Positions 1 to 10,027 of a stretch of DNA of 43,951 nucleotides are shown here, one piece after another; the stretch's first letter is position 1; the number at the start of each line of letters is the position of its first letter. The stretch lies in assembly GCA_036566745.1 (NCBI GenBank), contig DATCVR010000377.1:1-43951 (forward strand). The letters are read 5' to 3'. Position numbers and translations under genes: made by a program. Below the pieces are notes generated by a model. The model did not search any database and was not told where the DNA came from. It was given only the letters and a program-made list of their open reading frames with translations. This DNA comes from DATCVR01 sp036566745. Lineage in GTDB: Bacteria > Actinomycetota > Actinomycetes > Jiangellales > Jiangellaceae.

Positions 1-986
1 GCGCCGACCACCGCTTCACCACCTCGGTGGTCGCCGCCTCGCCCACCTCGCCCCAGATCACCCTCGTGGGCGGCGGCGACCCGGCCCTCACCGCCGGCGA
101 CGACGCCGGGGCGACCCGCCTCGACGTGCTCGCCGAGGCTACCGCCAACGCCCTCACCCAGGCCGGCGTCACCTCCGTCGAGCTGTCCTTCGACGACTCC
201 CTGTTCACCGGCCCAGCGGCCGACCCGGACTGGGAGTCCACCTACGTCGGGTCGGTCGCCTCACCGGTCAGCGCGCTGGCGGTCGACGGGGGCCGCACGG
301 CGCCCGACTCCGACCGCCGATCCAGCGATCCGGCCGCGGCGGCCGCAGCCGATTTCGCCGACGAACTGGCCGGGTTCGGCGTCGAGGTCGTCGGCGAGCC
401 CACCCGGGCGGTCGCCCCTGCCGACGCCGTCGCCATCGCGACCACCGACTCGCCGCCGCTGTCCACGATCGTCGAGGACGTCCTGGCCGAGAGCGACAAC
501 GACGGCGCCGAGATGCTCGCCCGCCACGTCGCCCTCGGCATGGGCCGGCCCGGCACGTCCGCTGACGCGAGCACGGCCGTGGTCGACACCCTCACCGCGC
601 TCGGCGTCGACCTCACCGGGGCGAGCATCCTCGACGGCAGCGGGCTCGCCCGCGGCAACGCCGTGTCCGCGGCAGCCCTCACCTCCACGCTCGCGCTGGC
701 GGCCGGCACCGACCACCCCGACTTCCGGGCGGTCGTCACCGGGCTGCCCGTCGCCGGCTTCACGGGCACCCTCGACGACCGGTTCGACGGCGACGCCGCG
801 GCGCTCGGGATCACCCGCGCCAAGACCGGCACGCTCACCGGCGTCAGCGGGCTGGCCGGCGTGACAGTGGGCCCCGACGGCGCGGCCTACCTGTTCGCGG
901 TCCTGGCCGACGACGTCGCCGACACCGAGGCGGCCCGGGCCGCGCTCGACGACGTCGTCACGGCGATCGCGGCGCAGCCCAGCTGA
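1..986 (+). CDS. dacB: D-alanyl-D-alanine carboxypeptidase/endopeptidase, PBP4 (S13) family, 5'-truncated by window edge
   Basis: The reading frame is already open at base 3, so the true start and the SxxK active-site motif lie outside the window. What remains is about 327 residues of an S13 (PBP4/DacB) penicillin-binding protein, an exported enzyme that trims or cleaves peptidoglycan stem peptides. Visible family features are the early FTT...ITLVGGGDP stretch, the SDN motif at 492-500, and the KTG box at 822-830 (in AKTGTLTGVSG). The last residues are ordinary for the family. A GC-rich inverted repeat follows the stop, and the next gene has its own promoter, so this is probably the end of a transcription unit. 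The family call is firm; the carboxypeptidase versus endopeptidase role is not decided by sequence. Confidence 0.9.
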   Translation, partial: ADHRFTTSVVAASPTSPQITLVGGGDPALTAGDDAGATRLDVLAEATANALTQAGVTSVELSFDDSLFTGPAADPDWESTYVGSVASPVSALAVDGGRTAPDSDRRSSDPAAAAAADFADELAGFGVEVVGEPTRAVAPADAVAIATTDSPPLSTIVEDVLAESDNDGAEMLARHVALGMGRPGTSADASTAVVDTLTALGVDLTGASILDGSGLARGNAVSAAALTSTLALAAGTDHPDFRAVVTGLPVAGFTGTLDDRFDGDAAALGITRAKTGTLTGVSGLAGVTVGPDGAAYLFAVLADDVADTEAARAALDDVVTAIAAQPS

Positions 987-991
987 TCCGT

Positions 992-1018
992 CCACCGGCG
1001 CCGGGCCGCATCCGGTGG
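992..1018 (+). terminator. possible weak terminator after dacB
   Basis: A 7-bp perfect inverted repeat (CCACCGG at 992-998, CCGGTGG at 1012-1018) with a 13-base loop lies just after the dacB stop. There is no U-tract. It sits immediately before the next gene's putative -10 box. Confidence 0.3.
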
Positions 1019-1026
1019 CGCTCACG

Positions 1027-1032
1027 TAGCGT
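1027..1032 (+). promoter_or_regulatory. putative -10 box for a leaderless transcript
   Basis: TAGCGT fits TAnnnT and ends 6 bases before the ATG at 1039, so transcription would begin at or next to the start codon. No Shine-Dalgarno sequence is visible between the box and the ATG. No clear -35 element was found. Confidence 0.5.
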
Positions 1033-1038
1033 GGACGC

Positions 1039-2154
1039 ATGACAACCGGCGACGCCACTCCCGAGATGGACGTACCCGCCGAGATGGTCGACTGGGATCT
1101 GGCCGTGGCCACCGCCCGGCGACTCTCCGGCTCCGGCCCCACCGTCACCGAGGCCGAGGCGCGGTCCGCCGTGGCGGACCTCAAGCGCTTCACCGCCGAC
1201 GCCGAGACCCACGTCCGGGCCGTCACGGGGCTCGACGGATCGGCGGAGTCCGCGCCCGTCGTCGTGGTCGACCGTGGCGGCTGGGCCGAGGCCAATGTCG
1301 ACAGCATGCGCACGCTCGTGGCGCCCCTGACCCGCAAGATGAGCCGCCAGCGTGATCGCAGCGGCGTCCTGAGCCAGATCGGGCCCAAGGTGACGGGCCT
1401 CGAGACCGGCGCGCTCCTGGCCTTCCTCGCCGGCAAGGTCCTGGGCCAGTTCGACCCGTTCTGGTCCGACGGCGACGGCCACCGCGGCCGGCTCCTCCTG
1501 GTCGCCCCGAACGTCGTCCACGTCGAGCGCGAGCTCGGGGTCGACCCCGCCGACTTCCGGCTGTGGGTGTGCCTCCACGAGGAGACCCACCGGGTCCAGT
1601 TCACCGCGGTGCCCTGGCTGCGTGACCACCTCAACGCCCAGATCGAGGCGTTCGTCGACGCCACCGACGTCGACCCGACGGTGCTGTCGGCGCGGGTGGG
1701 TGAGGCGCTGCGGGCGATGGTCGAGAGCATCCGCGGCGGCGATGACGGCAAGTCGGTGCTCGAGCTCGTCCAGTCGCCGGGCCAGCGTGCCGTCATCGAG
1801 CGGGTCACCGCGCTGATGTCGCTGCTGGAAGGGCATGCCGACGTGGTCATGGACGCCGTAGGCCCCGACGTGATCCCCTCCGTCGAGGTCATCCGGCGCC
1901 GCTTCCAGCAACGCCGCCGGGGCACCGGAAGCCTCGACCGCACGGTGCGCCGGATGCTCGGCCTGGAAGCCAAGATGCGCCAGTACCGCGACGGCGCGCG
2001 CTTCGTGAACGCCGTGGTCGACCGGGTCGGGATGGCCGGCCTGAACCGGGTGTGGGAGTCGCCGGAGACGCTGCCGTCGAAGGCCGAGATCTCCGACCCG
2101 ATCGCCTGGGTACGGCGGGTCCATCGCGACCCGGCCGCGCTGCCGCCCGGATAG
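1039..2154 (+). CDS. zinc-dependent metalloprotease, DUF2342 family
   Basis: This 371-residue protein belongs to the actinobacterial DUF2342/'zincin_2' family, often labelled coenzyme F420 biosynthesis-associated. The HExxH zinc motif is visible as LHEETHRVQF near residue 178. Downstream are the family's NAQIEAFVDAT stretch and a C-terminal region rich in basic residues (RRRFQQRRRGTGSLDRTVRRMLGLEAKMRQY). There is no signal peptide, so it is presumably cytoplasmic. In many actinobacteria this family sits directly before tilS and hpt, as here: tilS begins 4 bases after this stop. Its substrate is unknown. The ATG at 1039 is chosen because a TAnnnT box sits just upstream and the encoded protein has the usual family length. 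Confidence 0.85.
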   Translation: MTTGDATPEMDVPAEMVDWDLAVATARRLSGSGPTVTEAEARSAVADLKRFTADAETHVRAVTGLDGSAESAPVVVVDRGGWAEANVDSMRTLVAPLTRKMSRQRDRSGVLSQIGPKVTGLETGALLAFLAGKVLGQFDPFWSDGDGHRGRLLLVAPNVVHVERELGVDPADFRLWVCLHEETHRVQFTAVPWLRDHLNAQIEAFVDATDVDPTVLSARVGEALRAMVESIRGGDDGKSVLELVQSPGQRAVIERVTALMSLLEGHADVVMDAVGPDVIPSVEVIRRRFQQRRRGTGSLDRTVRRMLGLEAKMRQYRDGARFVNAVVDRVGMAGLNRVWESPETLPSKAEISDPIAWVRRVHRDPAALPPG

Positions 2155-2157
2155 GCC

Positions 2158-3132
2158 ATGCCGGTCGCCCATCTCGACGTGCGCCGGGCCGTCCGCGCGG
2201 CGCTGGCCGACCTGCCGGCCGGATCGTGCGTGCTCGTGGCGTGTTCCGGGGGCGGCGACTCGCTCGCACTCGCGGCCGCGCTGGCTCACGTGGCGCGGCG
2301 ATCCAGGCTGCGGGCGGGGGGCATCACCGTCGATCACGGGCTCCAGGACGGCTCCGCGGAGCGTGGTCGCGAGGTGGGTGCCGTCCTGACCGGGCTGGGC
2401 CTCGATCCGGTGGAGGTCGTGCACGTCCGCGCCCACGGCCGGGCCGGGCCCGAGGGCAACGCGCGCGCCGCCCGGTACGCGGCGCTCGATGCCGCGGCCG
2501 TCCGGCACGCCGCTTCCGCGGTCCTGCTCGGTCACACCCGCGACGACCAGGCCGAGACAGTGCTGCTGGGGCTCGCGCGCGGCTCCGGTGCGCGGTCGCT
2601 GGCCGGCATGGCCGCACGATCCGGCGCCTACCGCAGGCCGCTGCTCGAGCTGCCGCGTGACCTCGTCCGAGCCGGCGTCCCGGCGGAGCTCCGAGCCTGG
2701 GACGACCCCCACAACGCCGACGCCGCCTACGCCCGGTCGCGGGTCCGCCACCGTGTGCTGCCGACGCTGGAGGACGAACTCGGGCCGGGCGTCTCCGCGG
2801 CGCTGGCGCGCACGGCCGACCTCCTCCGTGCCGACGCTGACGCGCTGGACGACCTGGCCGCCGGTGCGTACGCCCGGACCTGCCGCGGCGTCGACGCAGC
2901 CGTGGTGGCCGACGTCGCCGGGCTGGTCACGCTGCCGAGGGCCGTCCGCTGGCGGGTGATCCGTCGCGCCGCGATCGGCGCGGGCAGCCCGGCCACCGAC
3001 CTCGGTGCGGCCCATGTGGCCGCCGCCGACGCCCTCGTGACCGGGTGGCGCGGGCAGGTGGGCATCGATCTTCCCGGCGGTGTCCGGGTGGTGCGCCGCG
3101 ACGGGGAGCTGCGCTTCGCCCCGCCCGAGTGA
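2158..3132 (+). CDS. tilS: tRNA(Ile)-lysidine synthetase
   Basis: TilS attaches lysine to C34 of the CAU-anticodon tRNA-Ile, converting its decoding from AUG to AUA. The N-terminal PP-loop ATPase motif SGGGDS is at residues 30-35 (VLVACSGGGDSLALA). The family's later motifs follow: GHTRDDQAETVLLGLARGSG, and the R-R-P-L-L and N-x-D-x-x-Y-x-R-x-R-x-R-H segments (HNADAAYARSRVRHRVLP). At 324 residues it is a short actinobacterial-type TilS with a reduced C-terminal region. It starts 4 bases after the upstream protease gene, so the two are probably co-transcribed; hpt follows after 29 bases. Confidence 0.93.
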   Translation: MPVAHLDVRRAVRAALADLPAGSCVLVACSGGGDSLALAAALAHVARRSRLRAGGITVDHGLQDGSAERGREVGAVLTGLGLDPVEVVHVRAHGRAGPEGNARAARYAALDAAAVRHAASAVLLGHTRDDQAETVLLGLARGSGARSLAGMAARSGAYRRPLLELPRDLVRAGVPAELRAWDDPHNADAAYARSRVRHRVLPTLEDELGPGVSAALARTADLLRADADALDDLAAGAYARTCRGVDAAVVADVAGLVTLPRAVRWRVIRRAAIGAGSPATDLGAAHVAAADALVTGWRGQVGIDLPGGVRVVRRDGELRFAPPE

Positions 3133-3161
3133 GCCCGGCCCCGGTGTGGGAGGCTGCACCC

Positions 3162-3713
3162 GTGGATCCGCAGCACATCGACGGCGACCTCGAGCAGGTG
3201 CTGCTGACCGAGGACGACATCCAGGTCCGGCTGGCCGAGATGGCCTCCGACATCGAGCGCGACTACGAAGGACGCGACCTCCTGCTGGTGGGTGTCCTCA
3301 AGGGCGCGCTGATGGTGATGGCCGATCTGTCTCGCCATCTCTCGCGCCACGTCGAGACCGACTGGATGGCCATCTCGTCCTACGGGTCCGGCACCCGATC
3401 CAGCGGTGTGGTGCGCATCGTCAAGGACCTCGACACCGACATCACCGGCCGCAACGTCCTGGTCGTCGAGGACATCATCGACACCGGTCTGACGCTGTCG
3501 TGGCTGGTGTCCAACCTGCGCTCGCGCGGGCCCGCCTCGGTGGAGATCTGCACTCTGCTGCGCAAGCCGGAGGCCGCCAAGACCTCCGTGGCGGTCAACT
3601 ACGTGGGCTTCGACATCCCCAACGCGTTCGTGGTGGGTTACGGCCTCGACTACGCCGAGAAGTACCGCAATCTACGCGTCGTCGGCACCCTCGCGCCCCA
3701 CGTCTACTCCTGA
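3162..3713 (+). CDS. hpt: hypoxanthine (guanine) phosphoribosyltransferase
   Basis: Hpt makes IMP or GMP from hypoxanthine or guanine plus PRPP, the salvage counterpart of the pur genes further along. The type I PRTase PRPP-binding motif is clear as VLVVEDIIDTGLTLSW, and the LLVGVLKGALMVMADLSRHL and ISSYGSGTRSSGVVRI segments are typical of bacterial Hpt. The frame stays open upstream into tilS, but the GTG at 3162 is preferred: GGAGG at 3149-3153 is 8 bases upstream, and the resulting 183-residue protein has normal family length. The tilS-hpt-ftsH-folE order is common in actinobacteria. Confidence 0.93.
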   Translation: MDPQHIDGDLEQVLLTEDDIQVRLAEMASDIERDYEGRDLLLVGVLKGALMVMADLSRHLSRHVETDWMAISSYGSGTRSSGVVRIVKDLDTDITGRNVLVVEDIIDTGLTLSWLVSNLRSRGPASVEICTLLRKPEAAKTSVAVNYVGFDIPNAFVVGYGLDYAEKYRNLRVVGTLAPHVYS

Positions 3714-3793
3714 TGCCGGGAACACCACGGCTCACCTGCGTCGTTGCATGATTGTCGGTCCTACGCGAATGGTCGTGCAGGGTCGGTCCGGGG

Positions 3794-3799
3794 TATCGT
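3794..3799 (+). promoter_or_regulatory. candidate -10 box for ftsH
   Basis: TATCGT in the 204-base hpt-ftsH gap matches TAnnnT. It would give a leader of about 110 bases containing the Shine-Dalgarno/hairpin arrangement. No convincing -35 element is present, so this is a weak call. Confidence 0.3.
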
Positions 3800-3887
3800 C
3801 GGGTGATCCGAGGCACGCCGGACAATTGTTCGTCCCACCGTCCGCCGTCGTTGCCGAGAGCTTGCCGAGAGTTTCGACCGATTACGC

Positions 3888-3917
3888 AGGAGGTACGAGG
3901 CCACCTGGCCTCGCATC
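3888..3917 (+). promoter_or_regulatory. ftsH translation start: distant Shine-Dalgarno bridged by a hairpin
   Basis: A strong AGGAGGT (3888-3894) is 23 bases from the ftsH ATG at 3918, too far for direct use. Between them is a perfect 7-bp stem, CGAGGCC (3896-3902) with GGCCTCG (3907-3913), and a 4-base loop. Folding this stem leaves only one base plus four bases between the Shine-Dalgarno sequence and the ATG, a normal spacing. No other in-frame ATG, GTG or TTG lies between them. Confidence 0.6.
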
Positions 3918-5960
<2,043 letters not shown>

Positions 5961-5963
5961 GGC

Positions 5964-6566
5964 GTGGCGGCCGACCCCTCTCTCACCCACCCCGTACCCG
6001 GCGCGTTCGACGCGGCACGGGTCGAGGCGGCCGTGCGAGAGTTGCTGGCCGCCATCGGCGAGGACCCTGAGCGCGACGGTCTGCTCGACACCCCCTCGCG
6101 GGTGGCAAGGGCGTACGAAGAGATGTTCCGCGGCCTCCACCAGGAGGCAGCCGACGTCCTGACCACGACGTTCGACCTCGGGCACGATGAGATGGTGCTG
6201 GTCAAGGACATCGAGCTGGCCTCCACCTGCGAGCACCACCTCGTGCCGTTCTACGGATTCGCCCACGTCGGGTACATCCCCGGGGCCGACGGCCGCATCA
6301 CCGGGCTGTCGAAGCTGGCCCGGCTCGTCGACGTGTTCGCCAAGCGGCCCCAGGTCCAGGAACGCCTGACCACCCAGGTCGCCGACTCGATCTGCGAGCT
6401 GCTCACGCCGCGCGGCGTCATCGTCGTGATCGAGGCCGAGCACCTGTGCATGACCATGCGGGGCGTGCGCAAGCCGGGCGCCAAGACCGTCACCAGCGCG
6501 GTCCGCGGTCAGCTACGCGATCCCGCCACGCGGGCCGAGGCGATGAGCCTCATCATCGGCCGCTGA
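5964..6566 (+). CDS. folE: GTP cyclohydrolase I
   Basis: FolE converts GTP to 7,8-dihydroneopterin triphosphate, the first step of tetrahydrofolate synthesis. The 200-residue protein carries the zinc ligands in STCEHHLVPF (Cys, His) and in EAEHLCMTMRGVRKPG (Cys). It also has the signature segments HVGYIPGADGRITGLSKLARLVDVFAKRPQVQERLT and TSAVRGQL. The GTG at 5964 begins 4 bases after the ftsH stop and is preceded by GGGAG, which supports coupled expression with ftsH. Confidence 0.95.
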   Translation: MAADPSLTHPVPGAFDAARVEAAVRELLAAIGEDPERDGLLDTPSRVARAYEEMFRGLHQEAADVLTTTFDLGHDEMVLVKDIELASTCEHHLVPFYGFAHVGYIPGADGRITGLSKLARLVDVFAKRPQVQERLTTQVADSICELLTPRGVIVVIEAEHLCMTMRGVRKPGAKTVTSAVRGQLRDPATRAEAMSLIIGR

Positions 6567-6606
6567 GCCCGCGCTCACTGGGATGAGGTGGGGCGGCCGA
6601 GGTGGC

Positions 6607-6612
6607 TACTCT
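6607..6612 (+). promoter_or_regulatory. putative -10 box for a leaderless transcript
   Basis: TACTCT (TAnnnT) ends 7 bases before the ATG at 6620, and no Shine-Dalgarno sequence lies between. The layout matches that at 1027. Confidence 0.4.
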
Positions 6613-6619
6613 GTCCGCC

Positions 6620-6925
6620 ATGAGGAGCCGGGCCGTGGCCACCATCGGGACGATCCTGCTCCTGGCCTTCGCGGCGATGACGTTCGTGTACGGGATCATG
6701 GCGTTCACGCCCACCATGAGCTGCGAGTACACCACCACCGGCGCGTGCGCCCACGGGCAGCTGCCGATGAAGCTCGCGGTGGGCGGCACCGCCGTGGTGA
6801 CCGTGGCGTCGCTCGTGGTGACGTGGGCGCGCACCTCGGGGAGGCCGCGGGCGACGGTGCCCTACCTCGGTGTCCTCGTGGTGCTCCTGTGCGTCGCCGC
6901 AGCCTTCGCGGTGGCCGACGCCTGA
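6620..6925 (+). CDS. small integral membrane protein of unknown function
   Basis: This 101-residue protein has three hydrophobic spans: roughly residues 5-26 (VATIGTILLLAFAAMTFVYGIM), 53-71 (KLAVGGTAVVTVASLVVTW) and 81-99 (YLGVLVVLLCVAAAFAV). A short Cys-containing loop (TMSCEYTTTGACAHG) sits between the first two and could form a disulfide. I do not recognise a family. The ATG at 6620 is preferred over the in-frame ATG at 6602 because it removes a polar N-terminal extension and sits just after a TAnnnT box. The last codons and stop are exactly duplicated downstream. Confidence 0.6.
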   Translation: MRSRAVATIGTILLLAFAAMTFVYGIMAFTPTMSCEYTTTGACAHGQLPMKLAVGGTAVVTVASLVVTWARTSGRPRATVPYLGVLVVLLCVAAAFAVADA

Positions 6926-6937
6926 GCCGACGCCTGA
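6914..6937 (+). repeat. 12-bp exact tandem duplication spanning a stop codon
   Basis: GCCGACGCCTGA occurs twice back to back (6914-6925 and 6926-6937). It repeats the final Ala-Asp-Ala-stop of the small membrane protein in frame. Confidence 0.9.
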
Positions 6938-6952
6938 ACCGGCGGTCAGGCG
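6931..6952. terminator. possible terminator between convergent genes
   Basis: CGCCTGA (6931-6937) pairs with TCAGGCG (6946-6952) across an 8-base loop. Its right arm includes the stop codon of the minus-strand LLM oxidoreductase gene. The stem is short and lacks a U-tract. Confidence 0.35.
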
Positions 6953-7734
6953 AGGGCGCGCGCGTTGCGATCGTCGCGCCAGGCCACCCAGGCTCGGGCC
7001 GGCCCGAGGTCGTAGGTGGGGCCCGACGTGCTCACCGTGAACAACGTGACACCGGCGTCGACCAGACCGTCGCCGACCCGCTCGGGGTCGACGCTGACCG
7101 CCGTGGACCGCTCGATCTCCGACGGGTCGCGCCCGACCTCGCTGCACCAGCGGTCGAGCACTGCTCCCTTGCGGGCCATCGTGGCGGCGTCGCCGAAGGC
7201 GTGCCACATGGTGCCGTGCTCGGCCACGTAGCGCAGCGTCTTCCGTTCGCCCGAACCACCGATGAGGATCGGGATGTCGCGCGTGGGCGCGGGGTTGAGC
7301 CGCTCCCAGCGCTGCTTGATGCGCGGCATTGCCTGGCCGAGGTCGTCGAGACGGGTGCCGGGCGAGCCGAATTCGTAGCCGTATTCGTCGTAGTCGCGCT
7401 GGAACCAGCCGCCGCCGATACCCAGGATCAGCCGGCCGTCACTGATGTGGTCGACGGTGCGGGCCATGTCGGCGATGAGGTCGGGGTTGCGGTAGCTGTT
7501 GCAGGTGACGAGCGCGCCGATCTCGACGCGAGAGGTCGCCTCGGCCCAGGCACCGAGCATGGTCCAACACTCGAAGTGCTTGCCGTCGGCGTCGCCGCTG
7601 AGCGGGAAGAAGTGGTCCCAGTTGAAGACGATGTCGACGCCTGTCTCCTCGGCCTCGGCGACGACGTCGCGGATCTGCTTGTAGTCGGCGTGCTGGGGCT
7701 GGATCTGGACACCGATGCGGATCGGTCGGCTCAC
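6946..7734 (-). CDS. LLM-class flavin/F420-dependent oxidoreductase
   Basis: This 262-residue luciferase-like monooxygenase-fold protein starts with IRIGVQIQPQHADYKQIRDVVAEAEETGVDIVFNWDHFFPL, typical of the actinobacterial F420-dependent subgroup. DHISDGRLILGIGGGWFQRDYDEYG, the cofactor-side signature, follows. The family transfers hydride from F420H2 or FMNH2 to varied substrates; neither substrate nor cofactor can be fixed from sequence. The frame extends far upstream, but the GTG at 7732-7734 gives the canonical N-terminus and has AAGGA 9 bases before it on the minus strand. It is divergent from purB. Confidence 0.85.
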   Translation of the reverse strand: MSRPIRIGVQIQPQHADYKQIRDVVAEAEETGVDIVFNWDHFFPLSGDADGKHFECWTMLGAWAEATSRVEIGALVTCNSYRNPDLIADMARTVDHISDGRLILGIGGGWFQRDYDEYGYEFGSPGTRLDDLGQAMPRIKQRWERLNPAPTRDIPILIGGSGERKTLRYVAEHGTMWHAFGDAATMARKGAVLDRWCSEVGRDPSEIERSTAVSVDPERVGDGLVDAGVTLFTVSTSGPTYDLGPARAWVAWRDDRNARALA

Positions 7735-7837
7735 GGGAGAGAGTCCTTCCGGGGCAGGATGGTCGACGCCGAAGGCGCCATCCGCCTCCAACCGGCGGAA
7801 GTCCCGCCGGATTCCCCGGTCGTCAGGATGCGGGACA

Positions 7838-9280
7838 ATGGCCGGTGTGTCCGACGCATCCGTGATCCCCGACGTCCTCGCCGCCCGGTACGCCTCGCGT
7901 GAGCTGACCGAACTCTGGTCGCCGCGGCACAAGATCGTCCTCGAACGCAGGCTGTGGCTCGCGGTGCTCCGGGCCCAGCGCGATCTGGGCGTGGCCGTGC
8001 CCGGCGGCGTGGTCGAGGCGTACGAGGCGGTCATCGACGACGTCGACCTCGACAGCATCGCCGAGCGTGAGCGGGTCACCCGCCACGACGTCAAGGCGCG
8101 CATCGAGGAGTTCAACGCCCTCGCCGGCCACGAGCACATCCACAAGGGCATGACCAGCCGTGACCTCACGGAGAACGTCGAGCAGCTGCAGATCCGCTCG
8201 TCGCTCGAACACGTCCGCGACCGCGTCGTGGCCACGCTCGTCCGGCTGGGCGCCCGGGCCGCGCAGTACGCCGACGTCGTCATGGCCGGTCGCAGCCACA
8301 ACGTCGCGGCCCAGGCCACCACGCTGGGCAAGCGCTTCGCCTCGGCGGCCGACGAGCTCCTGGTCGCCCGCCAGCGCCTCGAGGAACTGATCGCCCGCTA
8401 CCCCCTGCGCGGTGTCAAGGGACCGGTGGGCACCGCCCAGGACATGCTCGACCTCCTCGGCGGCGACGCCGAGCGGCTGGCCGAGCTCGAGCGCCGGGTG
8501 GCGGCCCATCTGGGCTTCGACCACGTCCTCACCAGCGTCGGCCAGATCTATCCGCGCTCCCTCGATCACGACGTGCTGTCCACGCTGGTCCAGGTGGCCG
8601 CGGCGCCGTCCAGCCTGGCCGTGACGATCCGGTTGATGGCGGGAAACGAGCTGGTCACCGAGGGTTTCAAGGCCGGTCAGGTGGGCTCGAGCGCGATGCC
8701 GCACAAGATGAACACCCGCTCATGCGAGCGAGTCAACGGGCTGGCCGTCGTGCTCCGCGGCTATGCCGCCATGGGTGCCGAGCTGGCCGGCGCGCAGTGG
8801 AACGAGGGCGACGTGTTCTGCTCGGTGGTGCGCCGGGTCGCGTTGCCGGATGCCTTCTTCGCCGTCGACGGGCTGTTCGAGACGTTCCTGACCGTGCTCG
8901 ACGAGTTCGGCGCGTATCCGGCGGTCATCGACCGCGAACTGCGGCGCTACCTGCCGTTCCTGGCCACCACCAAGGTGCTCATGGCGGCGGTCAAGGCGGG
9001 CGTGGGCCGCGAGAGCGCGCACGAGGCGATCAAGGAGAACGCCGTGCGGGTCGCGCTGGACATGCGCGAGCGCGGGCTCGAGGGCAACGACCTCCTGGCC
9101 CGGCTGGCGGCCGACGAGCGGCTCGGCCTCAGCGCCGCCGAGCTCGACACCCTGGTCGCCGACCCGGTCGAGTTCACCGGCGCGGCCCAGGCACAGATCG
9201 CCGACGTGGTCGGACGGATCGAGAAGGTCGCGGCAGCCCGTCCGGAGGCAGCCGCGTACACGCCCGCGCCGATTCTGTAG
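7838..9280 (+). CDS. purB: adenylosuccinate lyase
   Basis: PurB releases fumarate twice in purine synthesis, forming AICAR and AMP. The fumarase-superfamily signature is present as SSAMPHKMNTRSCERVNGL, with the catalytic His region GRSHNVAAQATTLGKRFA upstream. The protein is about 480 residues, normal for the type. Two starts are possible. The ATG at 7838 has AGGA at 7825-7828, 9 bases upstream. The GTG at 7847 (three codons later) has GACAAT (7834-7839) 7 bases upstream, which would suit a leaderless transcript. I chose the ATG. A strong hairpin follows the gene, so it is likely monocistronic. Confidence 0.93.
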   Translation: MAGVSDASVIPDVLAARYASRELTELWSPRHKIVLERRLWLAVLRAQRDLGVAVPGGVVEAYEAVIDDVDLDSIAERERVTRHDVKARIEEFNALAGHEHIHKGMTSRDLTENVEQLQIRSSLEHVRDRVVATLVRLGARAAQYADVVMAGRSHNVAAQATTLGKRFASAADELLVARQRLEELIARYPLRGVKGPVGTAQDMLDLLGGDAERLAELERRVAAHLGFDHVLTSVGQIYPRSLDHDVLSTLVQVAAAPSSLAVTIRLMAGNELVTEGFKAGQVGSSAMPHKMNTRSCERVNGLAVVLRGYAAMGAELAGAQWNEGDVFCSVVRRVALPDAFFAVDGLFETFLTVLDEFGAYPAVIDRELRRYLPFLATTKVLMAAVKAGVGRESAHEAIKENAVRVALDMRERGLEGNDLLARLAADERLGLSAAELDTLVADPVEFTGAAQAQIADVVGRIEKVAAARPEAAAYTPAPIL

Positions 9281-9289
9281 TGCCCGCCG

Positions 9290-9320
9290 ACCGTAGGCCC
9301 CGCAGCACGGGGCCTACGGT
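9290..9320. terminator. strong bidirectional terminator between purB and a convergent gene
   Basis: A perfect 13-bp stem (9290-9302 with 9308-9320, arms ACCGTAGGCCCCG and CGGGGCCTACGGT) has a 5-base loop. It lies 10 bases after the purB stop and 8 bases before the stop of the minus-strand secreted-protein gene. It serves convergent genes and has no long U-tract. Confidence 0.8.
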
Positions 9321-9327
9321 TCGCAGG

Positions 9328-9834
9328 TCACAGTGGGCAGAGCTGGGCGTTGTTCGCGTCGTCCAGGACGGTGGCCGTCGCGATCATCTGGCTCCGGCTG
9401 CCGCTGGCCAGCGCGTCGTTCACTGTGTCGACGACCGCGTTGGGGTCGTCGCCGAAGGTGTAGGCGTTCAGCACCGAGGCGACGGCCGCGCGGAAGAGGA
9501 TCCGCGCCGCGCCATCGACGCCGGAACCGCCGCCGAACGACAGCGCGTCCTCGGCCGTGACGTCGCTGAACGAGCTCAGCGACGCCGGCACCGTGAAGAT
9601 CTCACCCAGCGTCTGGTCGGGCGAGATGCCGGACCACTGATCGAGGTGGGTCTTCCAGAAGCCGGGTGTGCAGGCGCCGAAGCCAGGTGTCTCGGTCGGC
9701 GTGACGGTCGGTGTGCTGGTGGCACTTGTAGTGCCGGTCGGCGACTCCGTCCCGAACGCCATGGCGGCGGTTCCGGCGAGAACGCCTACGGCCAGGGCGG
9801 CGCCCACGGCGCGGCCGAGCTGCTCATGCTTCAT
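9328..9834 (-). CDS. secreted protein with CTPGFWKTH motif
   Basis: This 168-residue protein has a Sec-type signal peptide (about residues 1-28, ending AMA-FG) and a Ser/Thr/Pro-rich linker (TSATSTPTVTPTETP). The compact C-terminal part begins FGACTPGFWKTH and ends NAQLCPL, so a disulfide between the two Cys is plausible. C-T-P-G-[FY]-W-K-x-H is a recurrent but uncharacterised motif in exported bacterial and archaeal proteins; I know of no assigned activity. The ATG at 9832-9834 gives a good signal peptide. It is divergent from purS and shares a 193-base intergenic region with it. Confidence 0.75.
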   Translation of the reverse strand: MKHEQLGRAVGAALAVGVLAGTAAMAFGTESPTGTTSATSTPTVTPTETPGFGACTPGFWKTHLDQWSGISPDQTLGEIFTVPASLSSFSDVTAEDALSFGGGSGVDGAARILFRAAVASVLNAYTFGDDPNAVVDTVNDALASGSRSQMIATATVLDDANNAQLCPL

Positions 9835-9981
9835 TGCTCTCCCCCTCGAGCGCAGGATGGTGCAGACGGCTCAAATGTAGCGATGCGGATGAAAGTGCGC
9901 GGGGGAATCCAGGGATCTCCTGCAACTTCGGGGATGCCGAGTCAGCACCGGCTCGTTTGTCGGCCGGGGCCCATGGCTGGG

Positions 9982-9987
9982 TATCCT
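9982..9987 (+). promoter_or_regulatory. candidate promoter of the purSQL operon
   Basis: TATCCT resembles a -10 box. TTGTCG at 9957-9962 could serve as -35 with a 19-base spacer. It would give a leader of roughly 35 bases carrying the purS Shine-Dalgarno sequence. Confidence 0.4.
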
Positions 9988-10027
9988 TGCCACGACCCCA
10001 TTTCACTGCCACGCGAGGAGCGTGCCC

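Noticed and set aside
6946..8331. A longer LLM oxidoreductase starting at 8331 on the minus strand
   Set aside because: The extra N-terminus lies opposite purB, is Arg/Ser-rich and unlike the family. The GTG at 7734 with AAGGA upstream gives the canonical start.
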